Under the pieces are notes generated by a model. The model was given only the letters and a program-made list of their open reading frames with translations. It made no database searches and was not told the DNA's origin. A program made the position numbers and the translations under genes. This document shows positions 14,000 to 21,876 of a DNA stretch of 22,492 bases, one piece after another; the stretch's first letter is position 1, and the number at the start of each line of letters is the position of its first letter. This stretch comes from CAZCAC01 sp964496575 (GTDB lineage: Bacteria > Planctomycetota > UBA1135 > GCA-002686595). The stretch spans positions 1 through 22,492 of the forward strand of contig CAZCAC010000137.1 of the NCBI GenBank assembly GCA_964496575.1, read 5' to 3'.

Positions 14000-16986
14000 A
14001 CGAGCAACGCAAGCAGGAAGGCGGCTGCGGGTGCTTCGGCTGCTTCGGCACGGCGCTCCTGACCCTGATCACCATCGTCGAGCTGGGTGTCATCTGGTGG
14101 ATGAACCCGATGTGGTTCGATCATGTCGCGTTCTGGCGCGGCGCTCGCTACGAGCCCGACCTGGTGATCGTCGACGATCCCGCGCTGCGCGCGGAGCTCG
14201 AGAGCCGGCAGGCCGAGGAACCCGAGCGAGAAGCGCGAGAACCGGTGACGTCGCGGACGGCGCTGCGCTTCGACGGCGCCGCCGTGACGGGGCGCTACGA
14301 TCCCGCGAGCGGCGCGCAGCTCTCCGCCCCCAACGGCGTCGCGCTGTCGGTGCCCCCCGGCGCGATCGACGGGCCCACCGAGCTGAGCCTGACCCCGATG
14401 CTGCGCCTCCCTCCCGAGATGGACGCGCCCTTCGGTGGACCGATCTACGACCTCCGCGTCGGATCCAGCGAGCGTTACCGTTTCCGCCGGCCGGTCACCC
14501 TCACCCTGCCGTGCGTGCCCCAGGGCGACGGCGATCCCCCCGTCCTCGCGACCTGGGACGGCAACCGCTGGGAGCGCGTTCCCTCCCGCTACGACGCGAG
14601 CACCGGCACCGTCACGGCCACCGTCGACCACGCCAGCTGGTGGGCCAACCTGCGCAAGGCGGCCAACATCCTTCCGTCCCCCAACCTGACGCTCAGTACC
14701 GGTCTCCGCTGGGCCGGGGGGGGGATCGCCGCGGCGCTCTGGCTCGGCTCCTTCGGCACCGTGCGTGCGCAGGGCCGAGCGCTCGGCTGGATCGGGTGCG
14801 AGGAATACGAGACTCCCGAGGGGAACTTCAAGATCCACTACGTCACCGAGGGTAAGGACGCCGTTCCGACCGACGCGGTGTACCGGGCGAGCCTCGGTCA
14901 ACACACGAGCACCCTCAAGTCGGGACCGACGACGCCGGAGTACATCGTCGATCTCGGTCGCCTGCTCGAGGAGTGCCGTGCGGGCCTCGACCTCGCCGGC
15001 CTCCCCCTGCCTCGAGCCGAGGCGATCTGCTACGACGTCTTCATCAAGTATCTGAAGAAATCCGACGGAGAATCGCCCCCCAGCGGGCCGTTGCTCTTCT
15101 CGAACAATCTCGTCCAGAAGGCGAGCACCGTGTCGGTGCCGGTCGATGAGCTGATGCGTTCGACCGTGGCGCACGAGCTGTGTCACCTGGCTCAGGGGGC
15201 CTACTTCGGCGTACACCGCGCCTCGGTCGAACAGTGGAACTTCCTCTGGCTGCGCAGCCTCAACATCCTCGCTCGTCAGCGCTGGTGGTGCGAGGCCACC
15301 GCCGAATACCTGCAGTACTGGTACTGGAACGAGCAGGGGAGGCCCACGGACCTCGCTTTCAGTATCTTCGTGAAGGGTGAAGGGAGTCTCCTGACCACGC
15401 CGATGGACCGGGCTCCAGATCCGCAGTACTACGCCTACGCCGCCTTCCCGCTCTGGCTCGATCGGCGTCAGAAAGACAGCGGCTTCCGCTTCGTCGAAGC
15501 GGCCAACAAGGGGCAGGACGTCTCGCTGGCCGGCCTGAGCGCCGTGGCGACGGAGGTGCTGGGCCAGTCGCTGCCCGACGTGTTCACCGGGTTCGCTCAC
15601 GACTTCTACCACGACGACCTGTGGGACGGCCGTCGCTTTCCCTGGTTCCACGATGGGCTCTCACCTCTCACCCAGGCCCTACACCAGACGGATGCGCCCA
15701 AGAAGTTCCGTCGAGTCGCCTACGCCGATGGCCAGCAAGTCGTGTGCAACCACTGGGAGCACTACCTGATCAACAGCCTCCCACACCTGACCGCCCACGC
15801 CGTGTACATGGACGTGGGGCTGCTGCCGAAGCTGCAGCCGGCGAAGCTCGTCGTCCGCATCGAGCCCAACAGTGGCGTGTCGAAGGACCTGGTGGTCCAC
15901 CTGGCCGAGGACATCTGCGGCGGGAGGCTGCCCGCCAGTGGAGATCCGGGAACCCTGATGCCCGTCGCGCTCGAGGCCGGGAAGGCCGCGATGCACGTCG
16001 TCGAGCGCGTCGGCCGGCCGGGGAAGGTCGACCGTGCCACGGTAGTGGCCGTCAACCGCTCGCTGACCGAGAGCGCCGGCGGCTTCGGCATCCAGCGCTG
16101 GCTCCTCATCCCTCCGCCCTTCGTCGACGGGCGACGAGGGAACCCGCCCAACACGAGGCGCTGGGTGATCACCTGGAAGCACGTGGGGCTCAAGGAAAAC
16201 TCGCCGGTCTTCTCCCGGTACTCGGTCTACACCCGCCGGGTCGGCGAGTCCAACTCCGACCTGAGGTTCGTCGACGACTTCGAGGGCAACTACGGCTTCT
16301 TCGACGCTCCCGACGACGAGGACTACGTCTTCACGCTGAAGGTACGGGATATCTACGACAACGCCAGCCACCCCGCACCCATCTTCGATCAGGATCCCTT
16401 CGCCGGCGAGTGGAACCTCGGTCTGGTCCGGGAGAGGTACGGGCTCCACATCAACACGGCGATGGACGAGATCCGGGCCTTCGCCGCCGCCGAGGTGAAG
16501 AAGGAGCGTGACCGGATCAACGCACTCCCCGAGAACACCGATCACCAGCGCGAGCTCAAGCGGCAGGAGCGTGAAGACCAGGAGCTGGCGGAGGAGATGG
16601 TGGGCCACATCATCGACCTCGGTGAGGCATTCGCTCCCCTGTTCGACCTGGCCGTCCGCGCCGGTCTCCCCGTGCAGCTCAGGATCACCCGCAAGGAACA
16701 CCAGTATTTTCTCACCGTGCAGACGATCTGCAGCCAGCCGGTCACCGATCCCCGGCTGATCGAGATCCCCTTCGAGAGGACCGGGGCCCGCACCATCCGC
16801 ATGAAGCGCGAGGGCGAGTCCAAGTGGCCCGACGTGATCCTCCACTCGCCGCGCGACGGCATCATCCGGGGAGATCGAGCCCTGGTCCACCAGGCCAAGT
16901 CCAAGCACACCGGCAACGAGTACAAGTTCAGCTTCGGCTGGTGGTTCAAGCGCGGGAGCGAAGAGACGAGTGAGGAGAAGCCGTGA
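13996..16986 (+). CDS. Membrane-anchored putative zinc metallopeptidase (HELCH) with ZU5-like domain
   Basis: The 996-residue protein begins with a Cys/Gly-rich cytoplasmic start (GGCGCFGCFG) and one membrane helix (about 17-36). Residues 105-220 look like a ZU5-type domain (GVALSVPPGAIDGPTELSLTP, then RRPVTLTLPC, WDGNRWERVPS, VDHASWW). A second hydrophobic stretch lies at about 238-258. The core has the zinc signature TVAHELCHLAQ (His393, Glu394, His397) and, 36 residues on, WWCEATAEYLQYW with Glu433 as the likely third ligand. This is the gluzincin arrangement. The region after about 560 has beta-rich segments, a charged helix (about 830-870) and no recognised family. The ATG overlaps the preceding stop. 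The substrate is unknown, and I find no named family covering the whole length. Proteolytic activity is inferred from the motif only. Confidence 0.72.
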   Translation: MNEQRKQEGGCGCFGCFGTALLTLITIVELGVIWWMNPMWFDHVAFWRGARYEPDLVIVDDPALRAELESRQAEEPEREAREPVTSRTALRFDGAAVTGRYDPASGAQLSAPNGVALSVPPGAIDGPTELSLTPMLRLPPEMDAPFGGPIYDLRVGSSERYRFRRPVTLTLPCVPQGDGDPPVLATWDGNRWERVPSRYDASTGTVTATVDHASWWANLRKAANILPSPNLTLSTGLRWAGGGIAAALWLGSFGTVRAQGRALGWIGCEEYETPEGNFKIHYVTEGKDAVPTDAVYRASLGQHTSTLKSGPTTPEYIVDLGRLLEECRAGLDLAGLPLPRAEAICYDVFIKYLKKSDGESPPSGPLLFSNNLVQKASTVSVPVDELMRSTVAHELCHLAQGAYFGVHRASVEQWNFLWLRSLNILARQRWWCEATAEYLQYWYWNEQGRPTDLAFSIFVKGEGSLLTTPMDRAPDPQYYAYAAFPLWLDRRQKDSGFRFVEAANKGQDVSLAGLSAVATEVLGQSLPDVFTGFAHDFYHDDLWDGRRFPWFHDGLSPLTQALHQTDAPKKFRRVAYADGQQVVCNHWEHYLINSLPHLTAHAVYMDVGLLPKLQPAKLVVRIEPNSGVSKDLVVHLAEDICGGRLPASGDPGTLMPVALEAGKAAMHVVERVGRPGKVDRATVVAVNRSLTESAGGFGIQRWLLIPPPFVDGRRGNPPNTRRWVITWKHVGLKENSPVFSRYSVYTRRVGESNSDLRFVDDFEGNYGFFDAPDDEDYVFTLKVRDIYDNASHPAPIFDQDPFAGEWNLGLVRERYGLHINTAMDEIRAFAAAEVKKERDRINALPENTDHQRELKRQEREDQELAEEMVGHIIDLGEAFAPLFDLAVRAGLPVQLRITRKEHQYFLTVQTICSQPVTDPRLIEIPFERTGARTIRMKREGESKWPDVILHSPRDGIIRGDRALVHQAKSKHTGNEYKFSFGWWFKRGSEETSEEKP

Positions 16987-17140
16987 AAGGGCTCGGTGAG
17001 TCCTCCCCATCCCCTTTCGGCCTCTGGCAGGCAGCGGTACGCTATGGAGGATCGAGCTCCCGCCGCGAGACGATTCCGGTGGACGACTGTTCTGTGTGGA
17101 GACGGCGGCGCCGGCGCGCCCCGCAAGTGAGGAAGAGCCC

Positions 17141-18133
17141 ATGAACGACCCCGAAATGGCCTTCGGTGGAGGGGCGCTCCTGCTCCCCTTCTTCCTGCTG
17201 TCCGTCCCTTTCTACGCGTACGTGTCCGTGTGCCTTATGATCATGGCGCGCAAGACCGGCGCACAGCCGACCTGGCTGGCCTGGATCCCGATCGCCAACC
17301 TGTACCTGATGTGCCGGATCGGCGGAAAGTCGGGCGCCTGGGTCATCCTCCTGCTGCTGCCGCTGATCAACGTCCTCTTCGCGATCCTGCTCTTCGTCGA
17401 GATGGCGAAGGCGCTCGGCCGGCCGGCGTGGACGGGCGTGCTGATCCTGGTTCCCGTGGTGAACCTGGCCGTTCCCGCCTACCTCGCCAGCGGCTCGCCG
17501 GCGGCACCTCGCCCCGTGGCACCGCCGCCACGCGCCACCGGCTCCCCGCGACGCGGCGCTGATGCCTCGGTGTGCGCGAGCTGCGGCTCGCCCGTTGGCG
17601 CCGACGACAGGTTCTGCGGCGAGTGCGCGACGCCGGTGGTTCGCGCCGCGGTCTGCCAGGCTTGCGGGACCGCCTACACCGGCGACGATCGGTTCTGCGC
17701 GAGCTGCGGGACCGAGCGCGGGAAGAACGCGCCCCCCGCCCCGGCCCCGGCCGCTGCCCCGCCGGTGGCCACCGCGACGGCCGGAGCAGAGGCCTCCTCG
17801 TCCCGGTGGGGGACGGTCACGGCGCTGGTCGTCCTGGCGGTGATCATCGCGGGTGGCGTGTACGCCTACCGGGTGATCAACAAGAGCGAGGAGGCCGAAG
17901 CGAATGCACAGCCTTTCTATCCCACCATTCCCGAGTACATTCCGACCACCGAGAAGGGCGGGTTCACCAACCTGAACTCCGCCGACCAGGAAACGGTGCC
18001 GGCCGACGAGCTGCCCGACATGCTGGCGGAGGAGATCCTCCGCCTGCTCGAGGAGGAGGGCGGCACGGTGGTCGTGGACGAGAACACGGTGATCGTCGGC
18101 GACGGCGAGGACGACGAGGAGAAGGACGAGTGA
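17141..18133 (+). CDS. DUF5684 membrane protein with two zinc ribbons and acidic C-terminus
   Basis: The 330-residue protein opens with a multi-helix domain (about 10-117). Its landmarks AYVSVCLMIMARKTGAQPTW, AWIPIANLYLM and LGRPAWTGVLILVPVVNL match the DUF5684 family. Two zinc ribbons follow: Cys145/148/159/162 and Cys172/175/186/189. After a Pro/Ala linker comes another membrane helix (about 224-243), then a Glu/Asp-rich tail ending EDDEEKDE. The ATG at 17141 is preceded by AGGAAG at 7-8 nt; a GTG at 17096 in the same frame adds 15 residues without value. It is 154 nt after the metallopeptidase gene on the same strand and repeats its neighbour's zinc-ribbon plus membrane-helix theme. The biochemical role is unknown. 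Confidence 0.83.
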   Translation: MNDPEMAFGGGALLLPFFLLSVPFYAYVSVCLMIMARKTGAQPTWLAWIPIANLYLMCRIGGKSGAWVILLLLPLINVLFAILLFVEMAKALGRPAWTGVLILVPVVNLAVPAYLASGSPAAPRPVAPPPRATGSPRRGADASVCASCGSPVGADDRFCGECATPVVRAAVCQACGTAYTGDDRFCASCGTERGKNAPPAPAPAAAPPVATATAGAEASSSRWGTVTALVVLAVIIAGGVYAYRVINKSEEAEANAQPFYPTIPEYIPTTEKGGFTNLNSADQETVPADELPDMLAEEILRLLEEEGGTVVVDENTVIVGDGEDDEEKDE

Positions 18134-18159
18134 CCGGCCGGGGGCCCTGCCCCGGCTGG
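18134..18159. terminator. Bidirectional hairpin between convergent genes
   Basis: CCGGCCGGGG, loop GCCCTG, CCCCGGCTGG forms a 10-bp stem with one G-U pair. It begins at the base after the DUF5684-gene stop and lies 22 nt from the stop of the convergent CPBP gene. A T-run is lacking on either side, so termination is inferred from position and stem strength. Confidence 0.5.
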
Positions 18160-18181
18160 CTGGTGCCGCAACTCGAAATCC

Positions 18182-18973
18182 CTATCCTCGCCGGCGGAAG
18201 AGGCTGGCGGATAGCAGGGCGGCGAACGCGATGACTCCGACCGTGAGAGGGTAGGCGAACAGGTGATTGAATAGCTCGGGTTCGTTCAGCTGCCGGTCGA
18301 CCTGCTCGAACCGGAACTCACTCTGGAAGAAGTAGACGTTCCATCCGAGGTGAATGGCCCAGGCGAACGCGATGTGTCGGCATCCGAGAATCAGGTTGTT
18401 GCGCAGCACCCCGACCGCGAAAAGGGAAGTGAGCGCGAGAATGGACAGGCGTCCGGCGTGGAAGTCGGCGGGGTCGCGGAGCGCGTAGAACGCGTAGTGG
18501 AGCACCGCGAAGAGCAGCGCCACGGCCGATGAGATGAAGAGGCCTCTCCTCTTGCCCAGCAAGCGCGCCAGCCCGAAGAGCAGCAGCGCGCCGAGGACGA
18601 TCTCCTCGTTCAGCGTCTGGCCGGCCGCGAAAACCACCCTGCGGAGGAACTCCGGGCATTCGTGCACGGGAACGAACGAGACCGCCGCGGCACGCGAGGC
18701 CGCGAAGAGCAACCCGTAGGCACACGCGGCCGTCACCATGAACAGGACGATGGCTCCCGCCGCGGCCCGGAACGACAGGCGGAAGCCCATCCGCTCCACC
18801 CAGTCCGCCGGCCAGGCCACCCAGCCCAGCCCGAGAATGAGGGCCGTCCCCGTGAGCGACACCCACCACCCGATCTGGGGACTGTAGGAAGCGCACGGGT
18901 ACAGGATGACGATGAGGAGCACGCAGACGATCCTCAACGCCAGCGGTCTCGGGCTGTGGTTCTTCGCGGCCAT
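18182..18973 (-). CDS. CPBP-type intramembrane protease family protein
   Basis: The 263-residue protein is strongly hydrophobic with about seven to eight membrane segments. It carries the three CPBP (Abi/Rce1-like) motif regions: NEEIVLG (Glu123, Glu124), LFAVLHY (His159) and HLGWNVYF (His208, Asn212). The canonical first motif is EExxxR; here the Arg position is Gly, a notable departure, while both glutamates and histidines are kept. Family members are integral-membrane metallo-type proteases used in prenyl-protein processing, bacteriocin self-immunity or signalling. The ATG at 18973 gives a normal length. It converges with the DUF5684 gene and follows the FG-GAP gene on the same strand with a 109-nt gap holding a palindromic repeat, so co-transcription is uncertain. 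Confidence 0.82.
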   Translation of the reverse strand: MAAKNHSPRPLALRIVCVLLIVILYPCASYSPQIGWWVSLTGTALILGLGWVAWPADWVERMGFRLSFRAAAGAIVLFMVTAACAYGLLFAASRAAAVSFVPVHECPEFLRRVVFAAGQTLNEEIVLGALLLFGLARLLGKRRGLFISSAVALLFAVLHYAFYALRDPADFHAGRLSILALTSLFAVGVLRNNLILGCRHIAFAWAIHLGWNVYFFQSEFRFEQVDRQLNEPELFNHLFAYPLTVGVIAFAALLSASLFRRRG

Positions 18974-19007
18974 CCCTTTTCCTTCCGCCGATCGAGAATG
19001 GTGCCAC

Positions 19008-19076
19008 GGAGTCTGGAGAACACCACCACGATTCCGGCCGTCGTGACCTGAATCGTGGTGGCGCTCTCCCGGTCCA
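19008..19076. repeat. 69-nt palindromic repeat, copy 1
   Basis: The layout is a 27-nt left arm (19008-19034), 15-nt loop and 27-nt right arm. The inner 12 bp (CCACCACGATTC / GAATCGTGGTGG) are perfect and pairing extends to about 20 nt with two mismatches that would be G-U on the minus-strand RNA. The left arm shares its first 6 and last 12 nt, and its exact length, with the left arm of copy 2 at 21808-21834. It lies just downstream of the FG-GAP gene (minus strand) and may help terminate it. Confidence 0.75.
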
Positions 19077-19087
19077 TTCAGGTCACG
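19042..19087 (-). terminator. Alternative hairpin overlapping the FG-GAP stop codon
   Basis: CGTGACCTGAAT at 19042-19053 is perfectly complementary to ATTCAGGTCACG at 19076-19087, a 12-bp stem with a 22-nt loop. The right arm includes the stop codon of the FG-GAP gene (19083-19085). The left arm is the loop and right arm of palindrome copy 1, so the two hairpins exclude each other. A role in transcription termination or mRNA end formation is inferred. Confidence 0.4.
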
Positions 19088-21644
19088 GCAGGAAGAGGAC
19101 CTCGTAACCGTTGCTGATGTTGAATCCGTTGCCGCAGGGACTGCCTGAACTCAGGTCGCGGTACCAGAGCTGGAACAGGCGGATGTCTCCCGCGGCGACC
19201 CCCAGGGCAGCGTCGATCGGGACACTCGTCGAGCAGCTGCCGTTCGACGACGCGAAGACCACCTCGAGGCGCGTGATGCTGCCGTTGGCGCAACGCAGGC
19301 CGTCGCCGAAAGGAGTTCCGAGACCTCCGTTGACGGCGGCCGTGCTCCCGAAGAAGAGGCCCGGCTGATTCGGAGGAGCACCGCTGACGACCAGCGCGAG
19401 CGGGTCGATGTCCTGCTGTCCGAGGCTGTTGCTGCCCCAGGCACCGAGTCGGCAGCCCTCGCCAGTGCTGTTGCCGCAGCCCCGCTCCGCGCTGCTCGAT
19501 TCGTTGCCGCACGGACAGGGTGTGCCGGAGCCGTCTCCGAAGCAGAAGGGCGTCCCCGGGGCTCCACCGGTCTCCAGCGGGAAGTAGACGTAGGCCGCTC
19601 CGGTGAAGCTACTCTCTCCGCGGGCTCCCACCAGGGCCGTGTCGACGTGGATCGCGACCGAAGAACCGAAGCGATCCTCTGCCTCCTCGTCGGAGGCGGT
19701 GAGCTGGGCCACCTGCGCCCAGCTGTCCGGGACTCCTGGTTCCCGCCGGAACACGTAGGCGGAGCCGGAGCTCGAGCCCATGTCATCGTTCAGGACGGCG
19801 CCCACGACGGCCGTGTAACCGAAGATCGCGACCGCATAGCCGAAGCTGTCCCCTTGCTGCCCGCCGAGGGCGTTGAGCTCGGCCACCTGCCCCCAGTTGC
19901 TCGGGCCACCAGCGTCCCGCCGGAACACGTAGGCCGAGCCGGAGTTTGATTCGTCGCCGTCGGCATCGGGTGCACCCACCACTGCCGTGTCTGCGGAGAT
20001 TGCAACCGAATAGCCGAAGTCGTCCCCTGATCCCGCGTCCAGTGCCGTGAGCTTCTTCACCAGTCCCCAGTTGTCCGGGCCGCCGGCGTTCCGCTGGTAC
20101 ACGTAGACCGTGCCGGAATTCGAGCCATTGTCGTCGTTTCGGTGTGCTCCCACCACGACCGTGTCTCCGTAGATGGCAACCGATAAGCCTAACTCGTCGA
20201 ATTCTCCACCGTCGGGAGCAGTGAGCTTGGCCACCTGTCCCCAGTTGTCCACGCCCCCGGCGTCTCGCTGGAAAACATAGGCCGAACCGGAGTACGTCCC
20301 GCTGCCGTCGTCTTTGGGAGCTCCGACCACGGCGGTGTCGACCGAGATCGCAACCGACTCGCCGAAGAAATCGAACTCGGCTCCGTCGGTCGAGATGAGC
20401 TTGGCCACCTGTCCCCAGTTGTCCACGCCCCCGGCATCTCGCCGGGACACGTAGGCCGAACCGGAGTTCGTTCCGTTGTCGTCGTCATTTGGAGCTCCGA
20501 CCACGACCGTGTCTCCGGAAGCCGCGACCGAGCTGCCGAACTCGTCGTCGGTGGCCATGTCGGAGGCGGTGAGCTTCTTCACCTCTCCCCAGCTGTCCTG
20601 GCCGCCCGCGTTTCGTTCGAACACGAAGACCGAACCGGTGTCGTCATCGTCTCCGTAGGACCCCACGACGGCCGTGTCGCCCCCGATCGAAACCGATTGA
20701 CCGAACCTGTCCTGATCGATCCCGTTGGAGTCGACGAGCTTGACCTCCATCACGGCGAACGTGGGATCGATGGTGATCGGGTACACCGCATTCCGGTCGT
20801 CGATTCGCAGCGTCAGGCGGCCCGCGTGCACGGCCATCTCGCTCGGCAGGTGCCGACCCGTGGCATCCCAGGCGACCAGTCCGTCGTAGCGCAGGACCGT
20901 CCGACCTTCGGGGTCCACGAAGTGGATCGAGCCCGCCTCCCCGATGCGGGGCGTCAGCGAGCCGGTCAACTCGAGCTCGATCACCAGCTCACCGTTCTTC
21001 TCACCTTCAGGGGGTTCCGCCAGGTCGAAGCCCTGCTCGAGCCCGCGCTCGTCGTTGACGTACCACTCCACCAGCGGCCCGCGCCGGTATTCCACCCGGT
21101 TGTCAGAGGCGCTCGGCTGCCCTGCCATCGGTGTGCGAGTACTCCCCTCGTAGCCGTAGGCTCGCAGGGTCCATCCCAGCTCCCAGGAGCCGGAGTCCTC
21201 GCCGGTCGGGACGATGCGGGCCCCTTCTTTCTCGAACCGCGCGCGCATCTGGTGACGTCGGTTCGTCGCCGCGAACGACGGTGCGGAAGCGTCACCAGCG
21301 CGGACGGGTACCACCTCGTAGCTCGCCCGTTCGGCCTGCTCCCGCAGCCGCTGCCGGGTTTCGGCCGTGAGGCCCTCGGGAGCCTCGGCGATCGCGGCGG
21401 CACGGTCCGGCTCGGACGCGGTCTGGGCCGGCGAGCTCGGGGCACCGGCCAGGAGGACCGATGCGCACGCCAGCGCGGCCGAGTACCTGGGCAGGAAGCG
21501 CAGAACACCTCCGTGATGGCAATCCCCCCTCCTGGACGGAGATGCCCGGAGAGCCTCCTTCGAGTCGAGCCGGTACGGGAAATGGCGTCCGGCTTCCACG
21601 CTGGCGACCGACTTGTTGCGGCCAACTTGCACACTGATTGACAT
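19083..21644 (-). CDS. Secreted FG-GAP repeat protein with Cys-rich C-terminal module
   Basis: The 853-residue protein has an ATG with GAGGAG 6-7 nt upstream, supporting this start. A hydrophobic signal-like core (SAALACASVLLAGAPSSPAQ) sits unusually deep, at about 55-74; a GTG at 21506 would give a normal signal peptide but has a poorly spaced Shine-Dalgarno. Residues 80-297 form an N-terminal domain ending in VYPITIDP, a motif often ahead of FG-GAP repeats. Residues 312-690 contain seven repeats of about 58 residues, each with FGxSVA, GDTxVVGA and SGSAYVF-type strands, consistent with a beta-propeller. The end (700-853) has a planctomycete-style module: CFGDGSGTPCPCGNESS, Cys pairs, then FGDGLRCANGS and a C-terminal GYEVLFLP. 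An extracellular or surface-binding role is likely; partner unknown. Confidence 0.88.
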   Translation of the reverse strand: MSISVQVGRNKSVASVEAGRHFPYRLDSKEALRASPSRRGDCHHGGVLRFLPRYSAALACASVLLAGAPSSPAQTASEPDRAAAIAEAPEGLTAETRQRLREQAERASYEVVPVRAGDASAPSFAATNRRHQMRARFEKEGARIVPTGEDSGSWELGWTLRAYGYEGSTRTPMAGQPSASDNRVEYRRGPLVEWYVNDERGLEQGFDLAEPPEGEKNGELVIELELTGSLTPRIGEAGSIHFVDPEGRTVLRYDGLVAWDATGRHLPSEMAVHAGRLTLRIDDRNAVYPITIDPTFAVMEVKLVDSNGIDQDRFGQSVSIGGDTAVVGSYGDDDDTGSVFVFERNAGGQDSWGEVKKLTASDMATDDEFGSSVAASGDTVVVGAPNDDDNGTNSGSAYVSRRDAGGVDNWGQVAKLISTDGAEFDFFGESVAISVDTAVVGAPKDDGSGTYSGSAYVFQRDAGGVDNWGQVAKLTAPDGGEFDELGLSVAIYGDTVVVGAHRNDDNGSNSGTVYVYQRNAGGPDNWGLVKKLTALDAGSGDDFGYSVAISADTAVVGAPDADGDESNSGSAYVFRRDAGGPSNWGQVAELNALGGQQGDSFGYAVAIFGYTAVVGAVLNDDMGSSSGSAYVFRREPGVPDSWAQVAQLTASDEEAEDRFGSSVAIHVDTALVGARGESSFTGAAYVYFPLETGGAPGTPFCFGDGSGTPCPCGNESSSAERGCGNSTGEGCRLGAWGSNSLGQQDIDPLALVVSGAPPNQPGLFFGSTAAVNGGLGTPFGDGLRCANGSITRLEVVFASSNGSCSTSVPIDAALGVAAGDIRLFQLWYRDLSSGSPCGNGFNISNGYEVLFLP
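19575..20711 (-). repeat. Seven tandem FG-GAP coding repeats, 174-nt period
   Basis: Repeat units begin at residues 312, 367, 425, 483, 541, 599 and 657 of the FG-GAP protein, a steady 58-codon spacing after the first (55). Units 2 and 3 are close at the DNA level: 40 identical nt at 20222-20261 and 20396-20435, exactly 174 nt apart, which suggests recent duplication or gene conversion within the array. Confidence 0.85.
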
Positions 21645-21736
21645 GAGGTTCTCCTCGAGGTCGGGAATCGGGCCAGCCCGGAGGGCCTGGCTCGGTGTGG
21701 AAGGCGAAGCGCTCCTTGTTGCTCGCCTGTCGAGTC

Positions 21737-21759
21737 AATGCCCCGCGCCGCGGGGCGTT
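21737..21759. other. GC-rich hairpin in the FG-GAP upstream region
   Basis: AATGCCCCGC, loop GCC, GCGGGGCGTT forms a 10-bp stem with one G-U pair about 93 nt before the FG-GAP start on the minus strand. TTGACT follows it on that strand but no matching -10 could be found. The rest of 21645-21807 shows no gene. Confidence 0.35.
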
Positions 21760-21807
21760 CCGATGGGGAGAACGCGAAAAGCCCCTCGAACCGGAACAAG
21801 AAAGTCG

Positions 21808-21876
21808 GGAGTCACGGAAACTCCACCACGATTCCGACATCCTCGGTCTGAATCGTGGTGAAGTTGCCCTGACTCC
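21808..21876. repeat. 69-nt palindromic repeat, copy 2, abutting the group II intron
   Basis: The left arm 21808-21834 and the reverse complement of the right arm 21850-21876 match at 24 of 27 positions, around a 15-nt loop. The innermost 11 bp (CACCACGATTC / GAATCGTGGTG) are perfect and shared with copy 1. On the minus strand the hairpin is followed by a T-rich stretch (CGACTTTCTTGTT), so it may be a terminator for genes to the right. The intron begins at the very next base, 21877. Confidence 0.8.

Noticed and set aside
19575..20711. Regular repeats considered as a CRISPR-like array
   Set aside because: The 174-nt units are in frame, encode FG-GAP motifs and vary as protein repeats do; no short identical repeat with unique spacers exists.
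21700..21735. TTGACT upstream of the FG-GAP gene (minus strand) as a -35 element
   Set aside because: No -10-like hexamer lies 16-18 nt downstream.
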